The position numbers and the translations under genes are program-made. Source: Blastomyces gilchristii SLH14081 (lineage: Eukaryota; Ascomycota; Eurotiomycetes; Onygenales; Ajellomycetaceae). Taken from it: a stretch of DNA of 64,000 nt. Positions 48,577 to 60,109 of the stretch are shown here, piece by piece; positions within the stretch are counted from its first letter, which is position 1; every line of letters starts with the position of its first letter. The notes below the pieces were generated by a model. The model searched no databases, was not told the DNA's origin, and saw only the letters and a program-made list of their open reading frames with translations. The DNA is taken from contig NW_003101681.1 of the NCBI RefSeq assembly GCF_000003855.2, positions 3,949,359 to 4,013,358 on the forward strand. Direction: 5' to 3'.

Positions 48577-48885
48577 TGTAAGAGGCCTACACTGAATAGA
48601 TCAGTATGATATTGATAGATCTTATATAACAAAGAGAAAAATGTTAAAGAAGAAAAAGAAAGAGAAAGTGTAGAAATCAGTGATCAGAATGAATATTTGT
48701 ACACATATGTGATGATGTACACAGTGGAGCTTAAGGGCGGAAGAATCTATACGCGTTCATGGCGGCTGAGAATCAGTGATTGAGAATGGCCGAGAATCAG
48801 GGCGTACATGTTCGATAGTGGAATGGAAGAATCTATGAAGTGTAACGGAATAGTCTATATGATTGATCGGGCGCAGCCCGCCACA
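48577..48885 (-). repeat. e1 5' LTR
   Basis: This 309-bp LTR, on the minus strand, starts TGTGGCGGGCTGCGCCCGAT and ends GTAGGCCTCTTACA. It is less mutated than its 3' partner at 43234, whose start shows C-to-T and G-to-A changes at CpG and CC/GG. Confidence 0.93.
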
Positions 48886-50781
48886 AAAATTCGTTATTAC
48901 TATTTTTAACTACTGACTGCAGAAGAGAAAGCAAAGAAAGAAGAAAATAGAATAAAGAAAAGTAAAATCAGAGATCTTTCACTTATTATATTCATCTTAA
49001 GTCTCTTATCAATCATTCTCAAGCTCATGTTGCAGCTTCATCTTCTGTTTAGTGAGATATATATCTCAGAATGCAATGTTCACTGACAGGCTGTTATTTA
49101 TAAGATTACTGAAGTGTGCCTCACTGAGTAGCTTGAAGAAATGATTATCATTGATAGTGTCACTCATGACTGAGACTATATTAGTGAATTTCTCAATCTT
49201 GTCTAACTTCTTTCACACAGCCTGAATAGTATTCAGATTATATTTATCAAGATTTGACAGCTGTCTCAATATCTTCAGATTCTGTGTAATACAGTTGATA
49301 GTATGACTCTTGAAAGATAAAATTGATAATCACTGTTTACTTCTTATCTTAATATTGTCAATTACTCTGACAGAAGTTGAACTATCACTCTTCTCACTAA
49401 TTCAGACACACTTGACAGGTTTCAGTGTAATCAGACTCAAGATCTTTCATTTAAAGAGAGTAAGTATCTTCTTAGCAGAGATAAAGATCAAATCATTCTC
49501 ATTCACATCACTATCTTTAATAGTGTCATTCTCATTCACACTCACAGTCTTCTCAAACCTCAGTACACTTTTCTCAAACAGCAGATTATCAGTGGTTTTT
49601 TCAAACTTTTACTAGCTATGATAATTTAAAGAACAGCAGAAACTCTTATTATCTCACTGATAGTTAATATAAGTATTATGTCTCTGCTGAGTTCAGTCAT
49701 CATTTAGAGAAGTAATTATATACTCTTCAAATCACTTATGATATGCTGTACAAGACTGACAAGACATGAGAACTACTTTCTCATGAGTTTGAAGAATGAT
49801 AACATTCTGATTGACTGAATCTTTGAGATTAACTGTTCTCAGAGTAATTAAGTCATCATTTATCATATATCACTGCAGCTTTCATTGTATAAGTATTCAT
49901 CTCAGCTACTTAATTAACTGCTGACTGAGTAGGATAGAAAATTCACAGTTCATGAATGATATTTTCTCACTGTATTTCATAAGTCTTTTAATAATTGAGA
50001 CAGTATTCACAAGTTCTTCTACAGTCAGATTCTGCATTAGTAATACACTTGGCTAAGCTGGCTTTTCATTCTTCTGAAAGTGTAAATCAGTCTTGTTATT
50101 ATAATGCAGACAGTGTATGTGAGTCATATCTCACAGTTAAGTCATCTGATTATCTTTAATAACTCTCTTTTATCTTATTCTTTCTAATATATTATTCTTT
50201 ACCATGTTATATTGCTTCTGACTATCTCTTCAGTATTTTTTATTTACTTCAGTCAGGTCTAGTTTCTCTATATCTTTCTTCTTATAAATGTCTTTCACTA
50301 CTGACTTCACTTTCACTTCTATCTAAGTTAATAATTTCATCTCATCTTTAGTTACTATCTCATTCTCTGCAAACTCTGTGTTCATCTTTACATCTGTATC
50401 TTCATCAGAGAATTCATACATATTTAAAGATTAGAACTTCTTCAGCTTAGTAAATAATGTAATATACTTTCATTTAATTCTCTCTACAGTCATATCTGAA
50501 TCTTTTAAGCTTTCATTCTCAGATCTCTTCACTAACTCATTCACAGCTTTCTGATTATGTAATCTAACTGACTGATGATAAGACACAGCTGTCTTTCTCT
50601 CATAACTTCTTGAAACTATCTTAGATATTAAAAGATAAGGTCTCAGCTCTTCAATTTTATTTATCTTCTCTACAGTCTTAAGAAGAATATTACACTCTTT
50701 CTGACTCAATAACTGAAATAATCTTTTTAACACCTTTCTTATATTATCTCTGTTAAGATGATTAATTTGATTAATTACTTC
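48886..50781. other. AT-rich sequence left of e4, unidentified
   Basis: This holds short open frames: 101 residues plus at 49310-49615 (Leu/Ser-rich) and 87 residues minus at 50470-50733 (Lys/Glu-rich, helical-looking). A minus-strand segment near 50100 (HCLHYNNKTDLHF) vaguely recalls a degraded CCHC knuckle, so a gag-like pseudogene on the minus strand is possible. Nothing aligns with e1-e4. I do not assign a function. Confidence 0.35.
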
Positions 50782-51325
50782 TGTAACATGGCGGAATCAA
50801 AGTGATGACTAGTCAGCAGTGTCATGTAGAGATAGTTGTTTGAGAAGCTGTATAAGTGAGCTTGACTATCTTGCTTGAATAGTGAGCTCATAGGCTACAG
50901 AGTTATTGCAAGAATATCACAGATATGATACTTAGTATACTAAGAAGATTGTATAAGAAATGCAGTAACTCTTGTATATATTTTAGTAGAAGAAAAATGA
51001 ATAACTAACTTCTTTGATAAGAAGTCAGTATTTAACTATTCTATATAGACAATGAGTGAATACTCTTCTCTCATTTCATGAGTGAGAATAGCTGAAGTAA
51101 TACCTCAGTAGCATCTTACTATCAAGAAAGAGTAATTTGCTGATCTTGTATAGAAGTGAGATTCTTATATTCATCAATGAGATCTTTCTATAATATATCT
51201 GAATAATATCATAGAGTGATTGAAAACTGGTTTGAACAGTCTGTAAGATGAATGAAATCATCTGTGAAGAAGTAATGAGCTGTGTGAAACTGCAGCAGAG
51301 TCTTGATATGATCAGAGATATAATA
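50782..51325 (-). repeat. e4 3' LTR
   Basis: This is homologous to 2031-2564 and 544 bp long. On the minus strand it would begin TGTCAC, here mutated to TATTAT, and it ends CCATGTTACA. A purine-rich tract (aaagagaagag) lies immediately before it on the minus strand (51331-51345), as a polypurine tract should. Nearly every CpG and GG/CC of the 2031 copy is changed here. Confidence 0.72.
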
Positions 51326-53055
51326 ATACTCTTCTCTTTAAGAATATAGTTCTGATGCTCTTAAGATTATCAGATTAGAAATTATCTTTATTATATAGTA
51401 ACAGTTATCAACTGATTTGATAGTATATATACTGTGTGTGATATAAAGAAATAGATGAGTTTCTCTGCTAACTGTGTAGATCTTCTCTTTCTCATCTCTG
51501 TTCAAATTAATCATGTAATAAGTGAATTTCTTATATATTGATTAAAATGTGAAAAATGTAGTTAATAAGTAACTTACAGATCTCTTAATATATTCTATTC
51601 TATATATAAAACTCTCTGCAAAAGTAATGTGTTTTAGAGACAAAGTTAACAGTAATAACAGAATTTTTTAAAAAGATTTCTTTCTCTCTGTGACACATTT
51701 TTCTCCCTCTCTCTCATCTGTAATAGTGAGTGTATGAGAGTATTATTCTTGAAAGATGATAAGAGACTTATTCTGATATTTTTTAGTGAGTAATAAATAT
51801 CTTCATGATGCAGCTGCAGCCTCTGTGACTGTTAAGAAAGTCAGATTGAAGGCAGAGATAGTGATATCAATAAGCTGTAAGAGTATCACTCTTATTATCA
51901 TAACTTCTCCTTCTTCTGCATCTCTTGCAGCTGTGATAATAGTAGCTGCTTCTTGTAGTGAGGTATCATTTCTTCTGCTGATCAGTTTGTCTGTATTCAG
52001 TTCATTCTCTATCTCTCTTACTGCTGTTATAACACTGCTCTCTCTCTCAATCAACACAGTGATGTATGACCCTGTGTGATCATTTGAAGAGAATCTCAGA
52101 AAGAGCTTGATTCTGAGAATAACAGCTCTGAGAAGCTCAATCTATAGTTTCTCTTCTGTGACATGCCTGAGTCCTGCTCAGAATACTGCTGAGTTGAGTC
52201 TGCAGAATTCTGTGATTTCTTTATCTTCTCTCTGTGAGAAGGCTCTGATATGATCTCTGATCAGTACTGTCACTTATCTGCACTGTTCTAAGCAGCTGAA
52301 GAAAGAAAGAATCTTATATATTTATCTCTTCTCTTACTTCTGTTATTTTCATTGCATCTATAACAATGACTTCTATCTCTCTGTAAGTATTATCTACTCT
52401 ATAAGAAGACATTATATCAGTTCTGATAAGAAGCTTAGATGCGCAAGAAGTACAGAGTGAGAATCTCAGAGCTTCAAGTGTTGATAGATTCTGTTAAGAC
52501 TGAGAAGATCTCTCTGACTTATCTGTAAAAGAAGATGAAAGCATGAGTCTCTGAGATGAAAAAACACCTCAGAATGACTAATTTTAAGAAGAAGAAATTG
52601 ATCAGCACTGCTGTTGAAAGTGCCACAGAGATCAATCACTGATTGAAGAGAATCTCACTTCAATTAAAGCAGATAACTGAGGTGTTTTGTAAATTGATAA
52701 GTTGATACTTTAAGTATCTCTTATACTCTTCTGCAGCATGCTTCTCTGCAGTACTGCAGCACTGACTTCTCAATAAACAAAGATACTGATATCAGAGACT
52801 TTAACAGTAAAGAATGAGTTTGATAAGAGTGTGATTATTAATGAGTAGGCTCTGATTCTTCTTTTTACTTTTTCTGCAGACTGCAGCTCTATTAAAATAG
52901 CAGCAGTCTGCAGATTGATAATATTAATCTTGTTAATTTCAAATATTTCTTTCTCTTAATCACTTCAGAAATTTTACACCTGTGTAGTCTTATTAAACTT
53001 CTAAAAACTCTTTAAGAGAAAATAGAAGAAGAGTGCTACAGAGTTTACAAGATAC
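51326..53055 (-). other. e4 post-pol region
   Basis: This lies between the MITE3 insertion and the e4 3' LTR, so after undoing the inversion it follows the chromodomain. Frames of 97 (51786-52079 plus) and 84 residues (51803-52057 minus) overlap each other. Neither shows a known domain. The segment 52420-52640 on the plus strand is Lys/Glu-rich. Function unknown. Confidence 0.4.
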
Positions 53056-53559
53056 TAGACTGATCATCAGAATCATGAATTTCACATTTGATTTCATTTG
53101 ATCTGATCTCATACATTTCTTGGCGTGAATTCCGCTGGGACTAATCATTAAAACAACATACAAAGTGACTATATATAATCTCAAAATGGAATCATGACTT
53201 AGAAAAAATAAGAAAGTGATCTCATTTGATCCCATTTAGTCTCATTCTTAGCATAAAGTTACTATTTTTAGACATTTTAAGGTTTTTTTTAAACTATTTT
53301 TAATTTTTTAAAAAGTAACACTTTTTGATAACACTCAAATGAGATTTAAAGTCATTTAAAGCAATAAAAATAATTTAAATTGAGAAGTGGAAATCATGGT
53401 CTCATTTGAAAAATGTGATAAGAGTAGACAGTAAGTCTCACTGAGACAGTATGAGACTACTATCTAATGTTAAAACAGTGTAATGAGATCAGTTGAATTG
53501 ATAATGAGATCATTAAATATTCTGATCCTGGTCCCAGACACGGTCACACGGTCAGTCTA
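53056..53559 (+). mobile_element. MITE copy 3, left breakpoint of inversion
   Basis: This 504-bp element begins TAGACTGATC and ends GGTCAGTCTA. The flanking 8-mers do not match each other (caagatac at 53048-53055; tgcatgac at 53560-53567). The right flank is the exact reverse complement of the right flank of MITE4 (gtcatgca, 60110-60117). This is the signature of exchange between two inverted copies. Confidence 0.9.
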
Positions 53560-53567
53560 TGCATGAC

Positions 53568-54735
53568 TCAGTATAGAAGGTGAAAGAACACTCAGATTCT
53601 CACAGAGAACTGATACTGAAGATCATGAGCTTCTCATGTTATATCTTACTATTATTCAATTGATAAAGAATGAAACAGTCTACAATCTTTAAATCTGACT
53701 ACTTTTGAAATTTATTGATAAGTTATAGAAGAGAGACATCTCTACTACAGCTCAAATTCAGCAGTTGAAGAAGAAAGAATTCAGTTTAAACTTGAAAGAG
53801 ACAGGCTCTGAGTGAGGTAATATCACTAAGAAATCAAGTTACTGATAACTAGGAGAATGTAGACTTCTACTGCTGAATAATTCAGTCTTCATCTCTCATA
53901 GCAGAGCAATATACTAGAAGTTATTGAGAATTCATTATAATAATTCTCATACAGAGCACTTCAGATTAGAGAAGACTGAGAAGCTTCTAAAATATAAATA
54001 TATTTAAGACAAGCTTCAGACAGATATCAAAGAGTATATTGAAACTTATAATATCTGTCAAAGAATAAAGATTCTGCAGTATAAGTAATACAGTGAGTTA
54101 ATATCACTGCCTGTTTCAAAGAACTTATAGCAGAATCTATTAATGAATTTCATAGTTAACCTGTCAAAGTCAACAAGAGTTAAAGAATATAACTCAATTT
54201 TGATCATTGTTAACTGTTTTATAAAGATGATAAAATATATCTCTATTTATAAAAAGATTAAAGCCTCTGAATTGACTGATCTGTTTTTAGATATTATTAT
54301 TTGTGATTACAGTGCTCTGAAATCATTGATAACAGATTAAGAATCTCTCTTCATCAGTAAATACTGATTGGCTTTTTACTATTATCTTATAATAAGACAT
54401 CTTCTCAGTACTGCATTTCATTCACAGACAGGCTGATCAGATTGAATATCAGAATCAGACATTGAAACAGCATCTTCAAGCATTCTATTTATATTATCAG
54501 AATGATTAATCTAAACATCTTCTAATCACTGAATTTGTGTATAATAATGTAAAGAATATAATCTTAAAGATATCTTCTTTCTATACTTATTATAAATATA
54601 ATTCTTCAATACTCAGTGACATCACAGACAATGTTTCAAAGAGAGAAATAGACAGTCAGAATATTGAACAGATATAGAGAACAGAGTATTTCTCAGTAAT
54701 AGAAGTAAAAGTGAGATTGAAACTTTTAAATAAAA
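53568..54735 (+). pseudogene. e4 integrase, N-terminal and core part (inverted segment)
   Basis: The plus-strand frame shows an integrase zinc-region remnant (H.R near 53890, HTEHFRLEKTEKLL near 53955, ETYNICQRIK near 54040) and a core with an open frame of 65 residues at 54143-54340 containing SILIIVNCFIKMIKYI (Asp of VD changed to Asn) and AFHSQTD near 54413. It stops at the Copia insertion (TSD taaaa, 54731-54735) and continues at 59005. The matching RT and RNase H are on the opposite strand at 60118-61950. Confidence 0.8.
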
Positions 54736-54830
54736 TGTGAAAGGTGTAAAGCTTGTGTGATTAAAAGGTTGCTAGCTTGTGAAAAGTTATATAGTGAAAG
54801 GATTAGTAAGCCAGATCATGTGACCTGACA
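54736..54830 (-). repeat. Copia 3' LTR
   Basis: This 95-bp LTR, on the minus strand, begins TGTCAGGTCACATGATCTGG and ends ACACCTTTCACA. It differs from the 5' LTR at about a dozen positions, mostly transitions. Confidence 0.92.
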
Positions 54831-55059
54831 TCCTCACTTATCAGAGTAACTATACATGATGCTATATATAAAATTCCCCTTCAAATCAAGTACACATACA
54901 AAAAATGACTGAAAAATATATAGTAATGAAAAATCAGTCATGAGATACATTATTTTTTATTCTTCTATCTCTCTATCTTCTTTATATTCTCTTTTCAATG
55001 TGTATATTTCAATGTTTTAAGTGATTTAGTAAGTTCATCCGCTGTGTTCTCAGCAGATG

Positions 55060-57212
55060 AAACATATTGAATAGATATCTTATTCTTGCAGACAAGATTC
55101 TGAAGAATGTGGAAACAGACCTCTATATGCTTCAAGCAGTGTGGAATTGCTTTGGAAGAGAATACCTCTATGATGAACTTATTATTGACATGAATTATAT
55201 AGATCAGATCATTAACTGTGATGAGAATGAGATGATCATCAGCATTCAGATTGTTGAGATGAGATGAGCTGAATTCAGTGTCTTCTAGAAGCTCTCAGAG
55301 ACAGACAAGCTTATATACAGCCTTGAAGAATGCAATATATTCGGCCTCTGTTGATGGCTTGAAGACCTCTGTTTGCCGGCAGCTCTGCCATGCAACGGGG
55401 CCACCTGCCATGTAGATGATATAATCGGTGGTTGAATGGGATTCTGAATCTCTACCGGCCCAATCAGCATCTGCATATGCTACTGATTCAATTCCAGCAC
55501 CTCTGTGATAGGTTATACCTTCATTGATTGAACCCTGTAGATATCAGAGTGTACACTTGTATACAGCCCAGTTCTTTGATGTAGGCTGAGAGCTGAATTG
55601 TTCAAGGAATCCTGCGGTGAAGCTTATATCAGTACATGTATTAAATGCCAGATATTGCAGAAATCTGATACCAGATTGATAGAATTGTAGTGTAAAATCT
55701 GCTATGTATGCAATCAGTTTCTTATCATCATTCATAAAATTAACATTCTTCTTCATAGAAGTGAATGTAGAGTGACAGTCATTTATTAAGAACTTCTTCA
55801 GAAGATTTCTTATAAAGAGAAATTAAGACAATATCAATGAAGTTGAATCTCTATCAATCTTCATTTTCAGATAGTGATTGAAATTCTCTACATTCTTGAT
55901 CTCATAATTAGCAGTGATTTCAGCTTTGACCCAGTTCAGATCTTCAATTTTCAGGCTGTAGAGATGAATATTATTCATGTAGATAATTATATAGATCTGT
56001 CTTTCATCATGAATAAATAGTTCAGCATTATAGAGACTGATATGAAAGTCTGAGTATAATAGTATCTGTCACTGCTCTTCATATCATAAGAGTGCTGCTT
56101 GCTTAAGACTGTAGAGTCTCTGCATTAACTCATACATAAGATTATCACAGTCTTCATGAAATTCTGTGAATTGATTCATATATATCTTTTCATCAGCAGG
56201 CAGTTGAGTGTTTAAAAAAGTGATTATCATATCAATCTGCAGAACATATCATCTTCAGGATGCTGAGATCATCATGAGAGCTTGTGAGGTGGATACAGAG
56301 ATGATGAGTGTAAAGATTCTTGAGTAATTGACTCTCTTCTGTTGAAGATTTCTGCAGACAACTCAGTGGGCCTTATAATAGATAACCTCACTCATATTGT
56401 TGAACTTTTTATCAAATACTCATTAATCACAGAGAACACTCATTTGTGGTGTTCTCTCTATCAGTCATCAGGCCTCTATCTGTTTCAAATGATTGATCTC
56501 TTTAACACAGGCCTTGTAATAATATTTCCATTCCATGGAAGCTTTGGCGCGTGTGAGGTTTTTCAGGATCAGAAGTGCAGCGATCTCGGGATCGGTGAGT
56601 AGGTCTTCAAGACTGTCCCCCACTGTAGATTCCCCCACTGTAGATTCCCCCACTGTAGATTCCCCCACTATAGTGAGGGGATCCTTGTGGAGTCGGAGGG
56701 TCATCAGATTCAACTGTGGGTTCCGGGGAGTTCAGTGTATTCTGCACTAAAAAGGTAGGTATTCTCGCGGAGATATCATAGTCAATCCACCAATTATTAG
56801 TGGGTACGAGAAATAATGGACACTCAGGTTGAATTTCCTCATCAATGAACAGATTATCAATTGATGGATCAGGAATCGCTGTAGAAATTGTTGCAGCGGG
56901 TAGGCCTGGTGTCGCCGAAGGAATCGCCGCAGCCGCTTTACGGGCCGCATTGGGTAGAACCTTCGGGCTGTGTGGAGTAGTCGGTATCGATGGATCGGCA
57001 AGATGGAGGTCCTCCTGGAAGATGACGTCTTTTGATATGTATAAACGCCCGTTGGAGGGATCCTTGTGGGGTTCCACAAAACAGGCTGGCACATTGATAA
57101 CCTCTGCGAGGTTTGTCATCTGAAAGGTCTCTGAATCATCTGTAATGAATAGTTGAGTCCCACTCTCACTATTGTTCTTTTCCTTCTTTTCTTTGAATTC
57201 CTTTATCCTCAT
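55060..57212 (-). pseudogene. Copia pol: linker, RT, RNase H (protease and integrase absent)
   Basis: The longest open frame of the window (201 codons, 57212-56607) includes RLYISKDVIFQED, typical of the segment after Copia integrase, then a Pro/Ser-rich linker and four YSGGI repeats. Another frame resumes the RT start (KYYYKACVKEINHLKQIEA, near 56480). The catalytic box is YMNN (normally YVDD) near 55980. Farther on are FYQSGIRFLQYLAF (open frame 55756-55544) and the RNase H motifs ADADWAGRD and STEAEYIAF (55450-55330). The element joins gag almost directly to the post-integrase linker, so it lacks PR and IN. Confidence 0.8.
56616..56674. repeat. 15-bp minisatellite in Copia pol linker
   Basis: There are four tandem copies of tcccccactgtagat (last copy varied). 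On the minus strand it encodes YSGGI repeats at the end of the 201-codon frame. The array keeps its C-runs, which is unusual in this region. Confidence 0.85.
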
Positions 57213-58655
57213 AGTGTTGTAGATCCTTCAATTATCTGGAGCACTGTCTGAATTGGCTAATCAACAGTTGCCAAAGTGAGATCTCTTACATTCAGGACAT
57301 GTAGGTGGATTTCCTGATCCCTGATGGTTTCAGGAGCCCCCTTGTGAACTATCACAATCACATCCAGTACAGCCTCCATGGGCCGAATTCAATGTATTGT
57401 TGTTGATAGTTGTTGTGACTGTTGTAGCTGTTGTAGCTGTTGTAGCTGTTGTAGCTAAGTTAACTGCAGAATCTGTATTCTGCAGATTCTTTTTATCTTT
57501 TGAAGAATCAAGCTATAAACAGATTTCCTTCATGAGAAGATTAACATTCAATATCACAGCTGTGGATTTGAAATCCTGTATCTTCTCTATCTTCTTCTGA
57601 ACATAATTTCTTCAATTGTTGAGTAGAACTGAGTAGAAGATATCAAATATTCATACATCTGAGAAGAAAGCATTTAACATCTTCAATTTCATGATGATGA
57701 ACTGAAATTTATCAAAGAATGTGTGTAGATTGATGATCTGTGTATCACTAAGAGATATGAATTTCAGAACTGTCTCACAGTGTAACTGTGTTTTTGAGAC
57801 AGAGTATTCCTATTTAATTGCATTTCAGAGAATATAAGTGATTCAATTTTCATCATATTTGAAGAAATATGATCTGACATCTGCATTCAAGAAGTTTGAG
57901 ATGAATGTATAGAGTCATCAGTTTCTGATATCTCAGAATAATGCTTATTTCTCATCTCTTTATAGAGGATTCTAAGTCTGTTGTTTCTCTATCATATATT
58001 AACACTGTGCATCAACCAGTTTCAATTTCATGAAGATGCTTCATGTGATGTAATTGAATGTATTAGTTAGACTGTTTAATCTCACAGTATTCTTGACATC
58101 TTTCTTGAATTGAGAGATTGTCTTATTAATACAGCTATTCAGTTTATAGAAGTGAAATTTCAATCTTTCATCAAGATTAGAATCTCATGTGGCTATATAA
58201 ACTGTTGATGTAGTGACAGAATGATTGTTAACATTCTGTGATTAATCTGTAGAGAATCTCTGTTAACAGAGGTTTTTCAGTTATAGTTTGAGTTCTAGAA
58301 CTCTTTACTTCTTCTTCTTCATCTTAAATATTATCTTGAGATGCTTCATCTGTTGATCTGATTTTATCTTGCCTGAACTGTTGACTTCATGAAAACCAGC
58401 TTGATTAAGCTGTTGAGTAGATTGAGAGGCTGGCCTGATCATGTCAGAAGCTGTATTCAAATCAGCTTGGAATTGAGAGAGTGTTTTAGAGTGTTCATCA
58501 ATGAAGCTTTCAAAGGCTTCAGAAGAATGTTCACTGGCAGAGTGTAAGTGTGAAGAAACATCATCATCAACTGCAACTAACTCAGTGAAAAGAACATGAG
58601 ATTATGAATGTGTATGTGAGCAGGATTGTGTTGAATCTGCTATCTTGATATTCAT
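57213..58655 (-). pseudogene. Copia gag, degenerate
   Basis: Likely start at 58655 (MNIKIADSTQ). The N-terminal third is Ser/His/Glu-rich. A stretch of Ala-Thr repeats is encoded by ttgtagctg-type codon repeats (57403-57460), and the Cys/His motif TCPECKRSHFGNCW (about 57262-57303) has C-x2-C-x4-H-x2-C spacing. A second Cys cluster, CTGCDC, lies just upstream near 57363. Stops and shifts interrupt the middle. It would form the particle. Confidence 0.65.
57403..57460. repeat. 9-bp tandem repeat in Copia gag
   Basis: Repeats of tgttgtagc (imperfect at the left end) encode Ala-Thr-Thr units on the minus strand, just before the Cys-rich part of gag. Confidence 0.7.
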
Positions 58656-58895
58656 TTATTGAATCCTTGTCAATATTGTTCTCTTTTTCTTGCTTTTTTT
58701 TGCAAATGTAATGTGTTTTCTGCAAGCCTCTTTTTTAAGTGAGCAGTAGTATTATTGATCATCAAGATCTCAAATGCATCAATACTGATAGAATAAGATG
58801 ATTTTAACTCCTGAAGAGTGTATAAAATGAAGCAGTAGTTCAAATAATGATTATATTGACAAGGAATCCCGAATTGGCAGTGATTTTGCGCAAAA

Positions 58896-58909
58896 CAGGT
58901 CTCATAACC
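58896..58909 (-). promoter_or_regulatory. Copia primer-binding site, half-tRNA-iMet type
   Basis: The minus strand reads GGTTATGAGACCTG immediately after the 5' LTR. Its complement CAGGTCTCATAACC contains CTCATAA, the anticodon loop of initiator tRNA-Met, with part of the stem. Drosophila copia and yeast Ty5 are known to prime from this internal half-tRNA site, rather than from a tRNA 3' end. Confidence 0.75.
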
Positions 58910-59004
58910 TGTGAAAGATGTAAAGCTTGTGTGATTGAAAGGTTGCTAGCTTGTGGAAAGTGATATGATGGAAGCATTAGTAAGCCAGATGACGTGACCT
59001 GACA
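58910..59004 (-). repeat. Copia 5' LTR
   Basis: This 95-bp LTR, on the minus strand, begins TGTCAGGTCACGTCATCTGG and ends TACATCTTTCACA. It is followed directly by the primer-binding site. Confidence 0.92.
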
Positions 59005-59560
59005 TAAAATTCATAAGAAGGCAGTAAAAAGTATTCACTGTGTTCAGAAGCAGCAGATGAAATACTATAATTAAAAACATCTTTGAATGAAGTTCTTAAT
59101 AGAGAATCAAGTGCTACTTTCAGCAAAGAATATTAAGATAATAAGACTGTATAAGAAGCTTAATGAGTGATGACTAGAATCTTTCTCAGTAATAAGAGTG
59201 ATAAGTAAGCAGATATATAAGTTGAAATTACTCTCAGAATTGAAATCAATTTATTCTGTTTTTCACATTTTCTATTCAAAGCTCTATAAGCAACATCTCA
59301 GAGTGAAGCTGTCTCAGTCAGATGATATTGAGATCAAGAATGATACTGAATATCTTATGAAGAAAATATTGAATAAATGAATATATTATAGCAAGCTTCA
59401 ATATCTTGTTAAATAAGAAGGTTATTCATTATCAGAGAATTCATGAGAATCACTTAAGCATTTGAAAAATACTGAGAAAGAGATTGCAAGCTATGAGATA
59501 ACTAGTAAAGACTGTCTCATTACACATCAGAGATGTTGAGTAAGAAATACTGTTTAAGAC
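59005..59560 (+). pseudogene. e4 integrase C-terminus and chromodomain (inverted segment)
   Basis: This continues the frame from 54735 after the Copia element. A 60-residue open frame at 59198-59380 contains SVFHIFYSKLYKQHL, like the post-core motif of chromovirus integrase (xxFHxSxLxPY). A chromodomain remnant follows, with SKLQYLVK (59390-59415), then EGYSLSENSWESLKHL (about 59418-59470), aligning with LxYxVKWxGY...TWEPxxNL. It ends before MITE4. Confidence 0.8.
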
Positions 59561-59621
59561 TTCTCATTTTTCTCAAAGAGTTTTTTTAGAGATGATCTCA
59601 CAGTGATGAGTCAGTGTCTTA

Positions 59622-60109
59622 TAGACTGACTATGTGACCGTGTCTGAGACCAGAGTCAGAATATTTGATAATCTTATTATCAATTCAACTGATCTCATTA
59701 CACTGTTTTAACATTAGATAGTAGTTTTATACTGTCTACTCTTATCACATTTTTCAAATGAGATCATGATTTTCACTTCTCAATTTAAATTATTTTTATT
59801 GCTTTAAATAACTTTAAATCTCATTTGAGTATTATCAAAAAGTGTTACTTTTTAAAAAATTAAAAATAGTCTAAAAAAAACCTTAAAATGTCTAAAAATA
59901 GTAACTTTATGCTAAGAATATAACTAAATAAAATCAAATGAGATCACTTTCTTATTTTTTCTAAGTCATGATTTCATTTTGAGATCTGATATATAGTCAC
60001 TTTGCATGTTTTTTTAATGATTAGTCCCAGCGGGATTCACACCAAGAAATGTATGAGACCAGACTAAATGAGACCAAACGTGAAATTCATGGTCCCGGCG
60101 GCCAGTCTA
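59622..60109 (-). mobile_element. MITE copy 4, right breakpoint of inversion
   Basis: This 488-bp copy lies in inverse orientation to MITE3. It begins TAGACTGACT and ends GGCCAGTCTA. Flanks: gtgtctta (59614-59621) and gtcatgca (60110-60117). After in-silico inversion of 53560-59621 this copy has gtcatgca on both sides, and MITE3 has caagatac/taagacac, a pair that differs by two C/T changes only. Confidence 0.9.

Larger units (their letters stand above)
43234..48885 (-). mobile_element. e1 Ty3/Gypsy element, complete, uninterrupted
   Basis: This 5652-bp minus-strand element has 309-bp LTRs at both ends (48577-48885 5' and 43234-43542 3') and a perfect TSD aaaat at 43229-43233 and 48886-48890. 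It is the only unbroken e1 and defines the layout: LTR, leader, gag (48247-~47060), pol (~47060-43580), LTR. Both LTR ends keep CpG. The interior carries many TGA stops but fewer TAA/TAG than e2. Confidence 0.94.
54736..59004 (-). mobile_element. Ty1/Copia element, complete ends, internally deleted
   Basis: This 4269-bp minus-strand element has 95-bp LTRs (58910-59004 5'; 54736-54830 3') and a perfect TSD taaaa (54731-54735, 59005-59009). The primer site is at 58896-58909 and a short purine tract at 54831-54838. It contains gag (~58655-57250) with a Cys/His motif, then directly the post-integrase linker, RT and RNase H of Copia type. Protease and integrase core are not found, so it looks non-autonomous. 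RNase H last in the order marks Copia. It is less mutated than the Gypsy host. Confidence 0.9.

Noticed and set aside
51786..52079. 97-residue plus-strand frame as a membrane protein
   Set aside because: It overlaps an 84-residue frame on the other strand in the same low-complexity region of e4; neither has a conserved partner.
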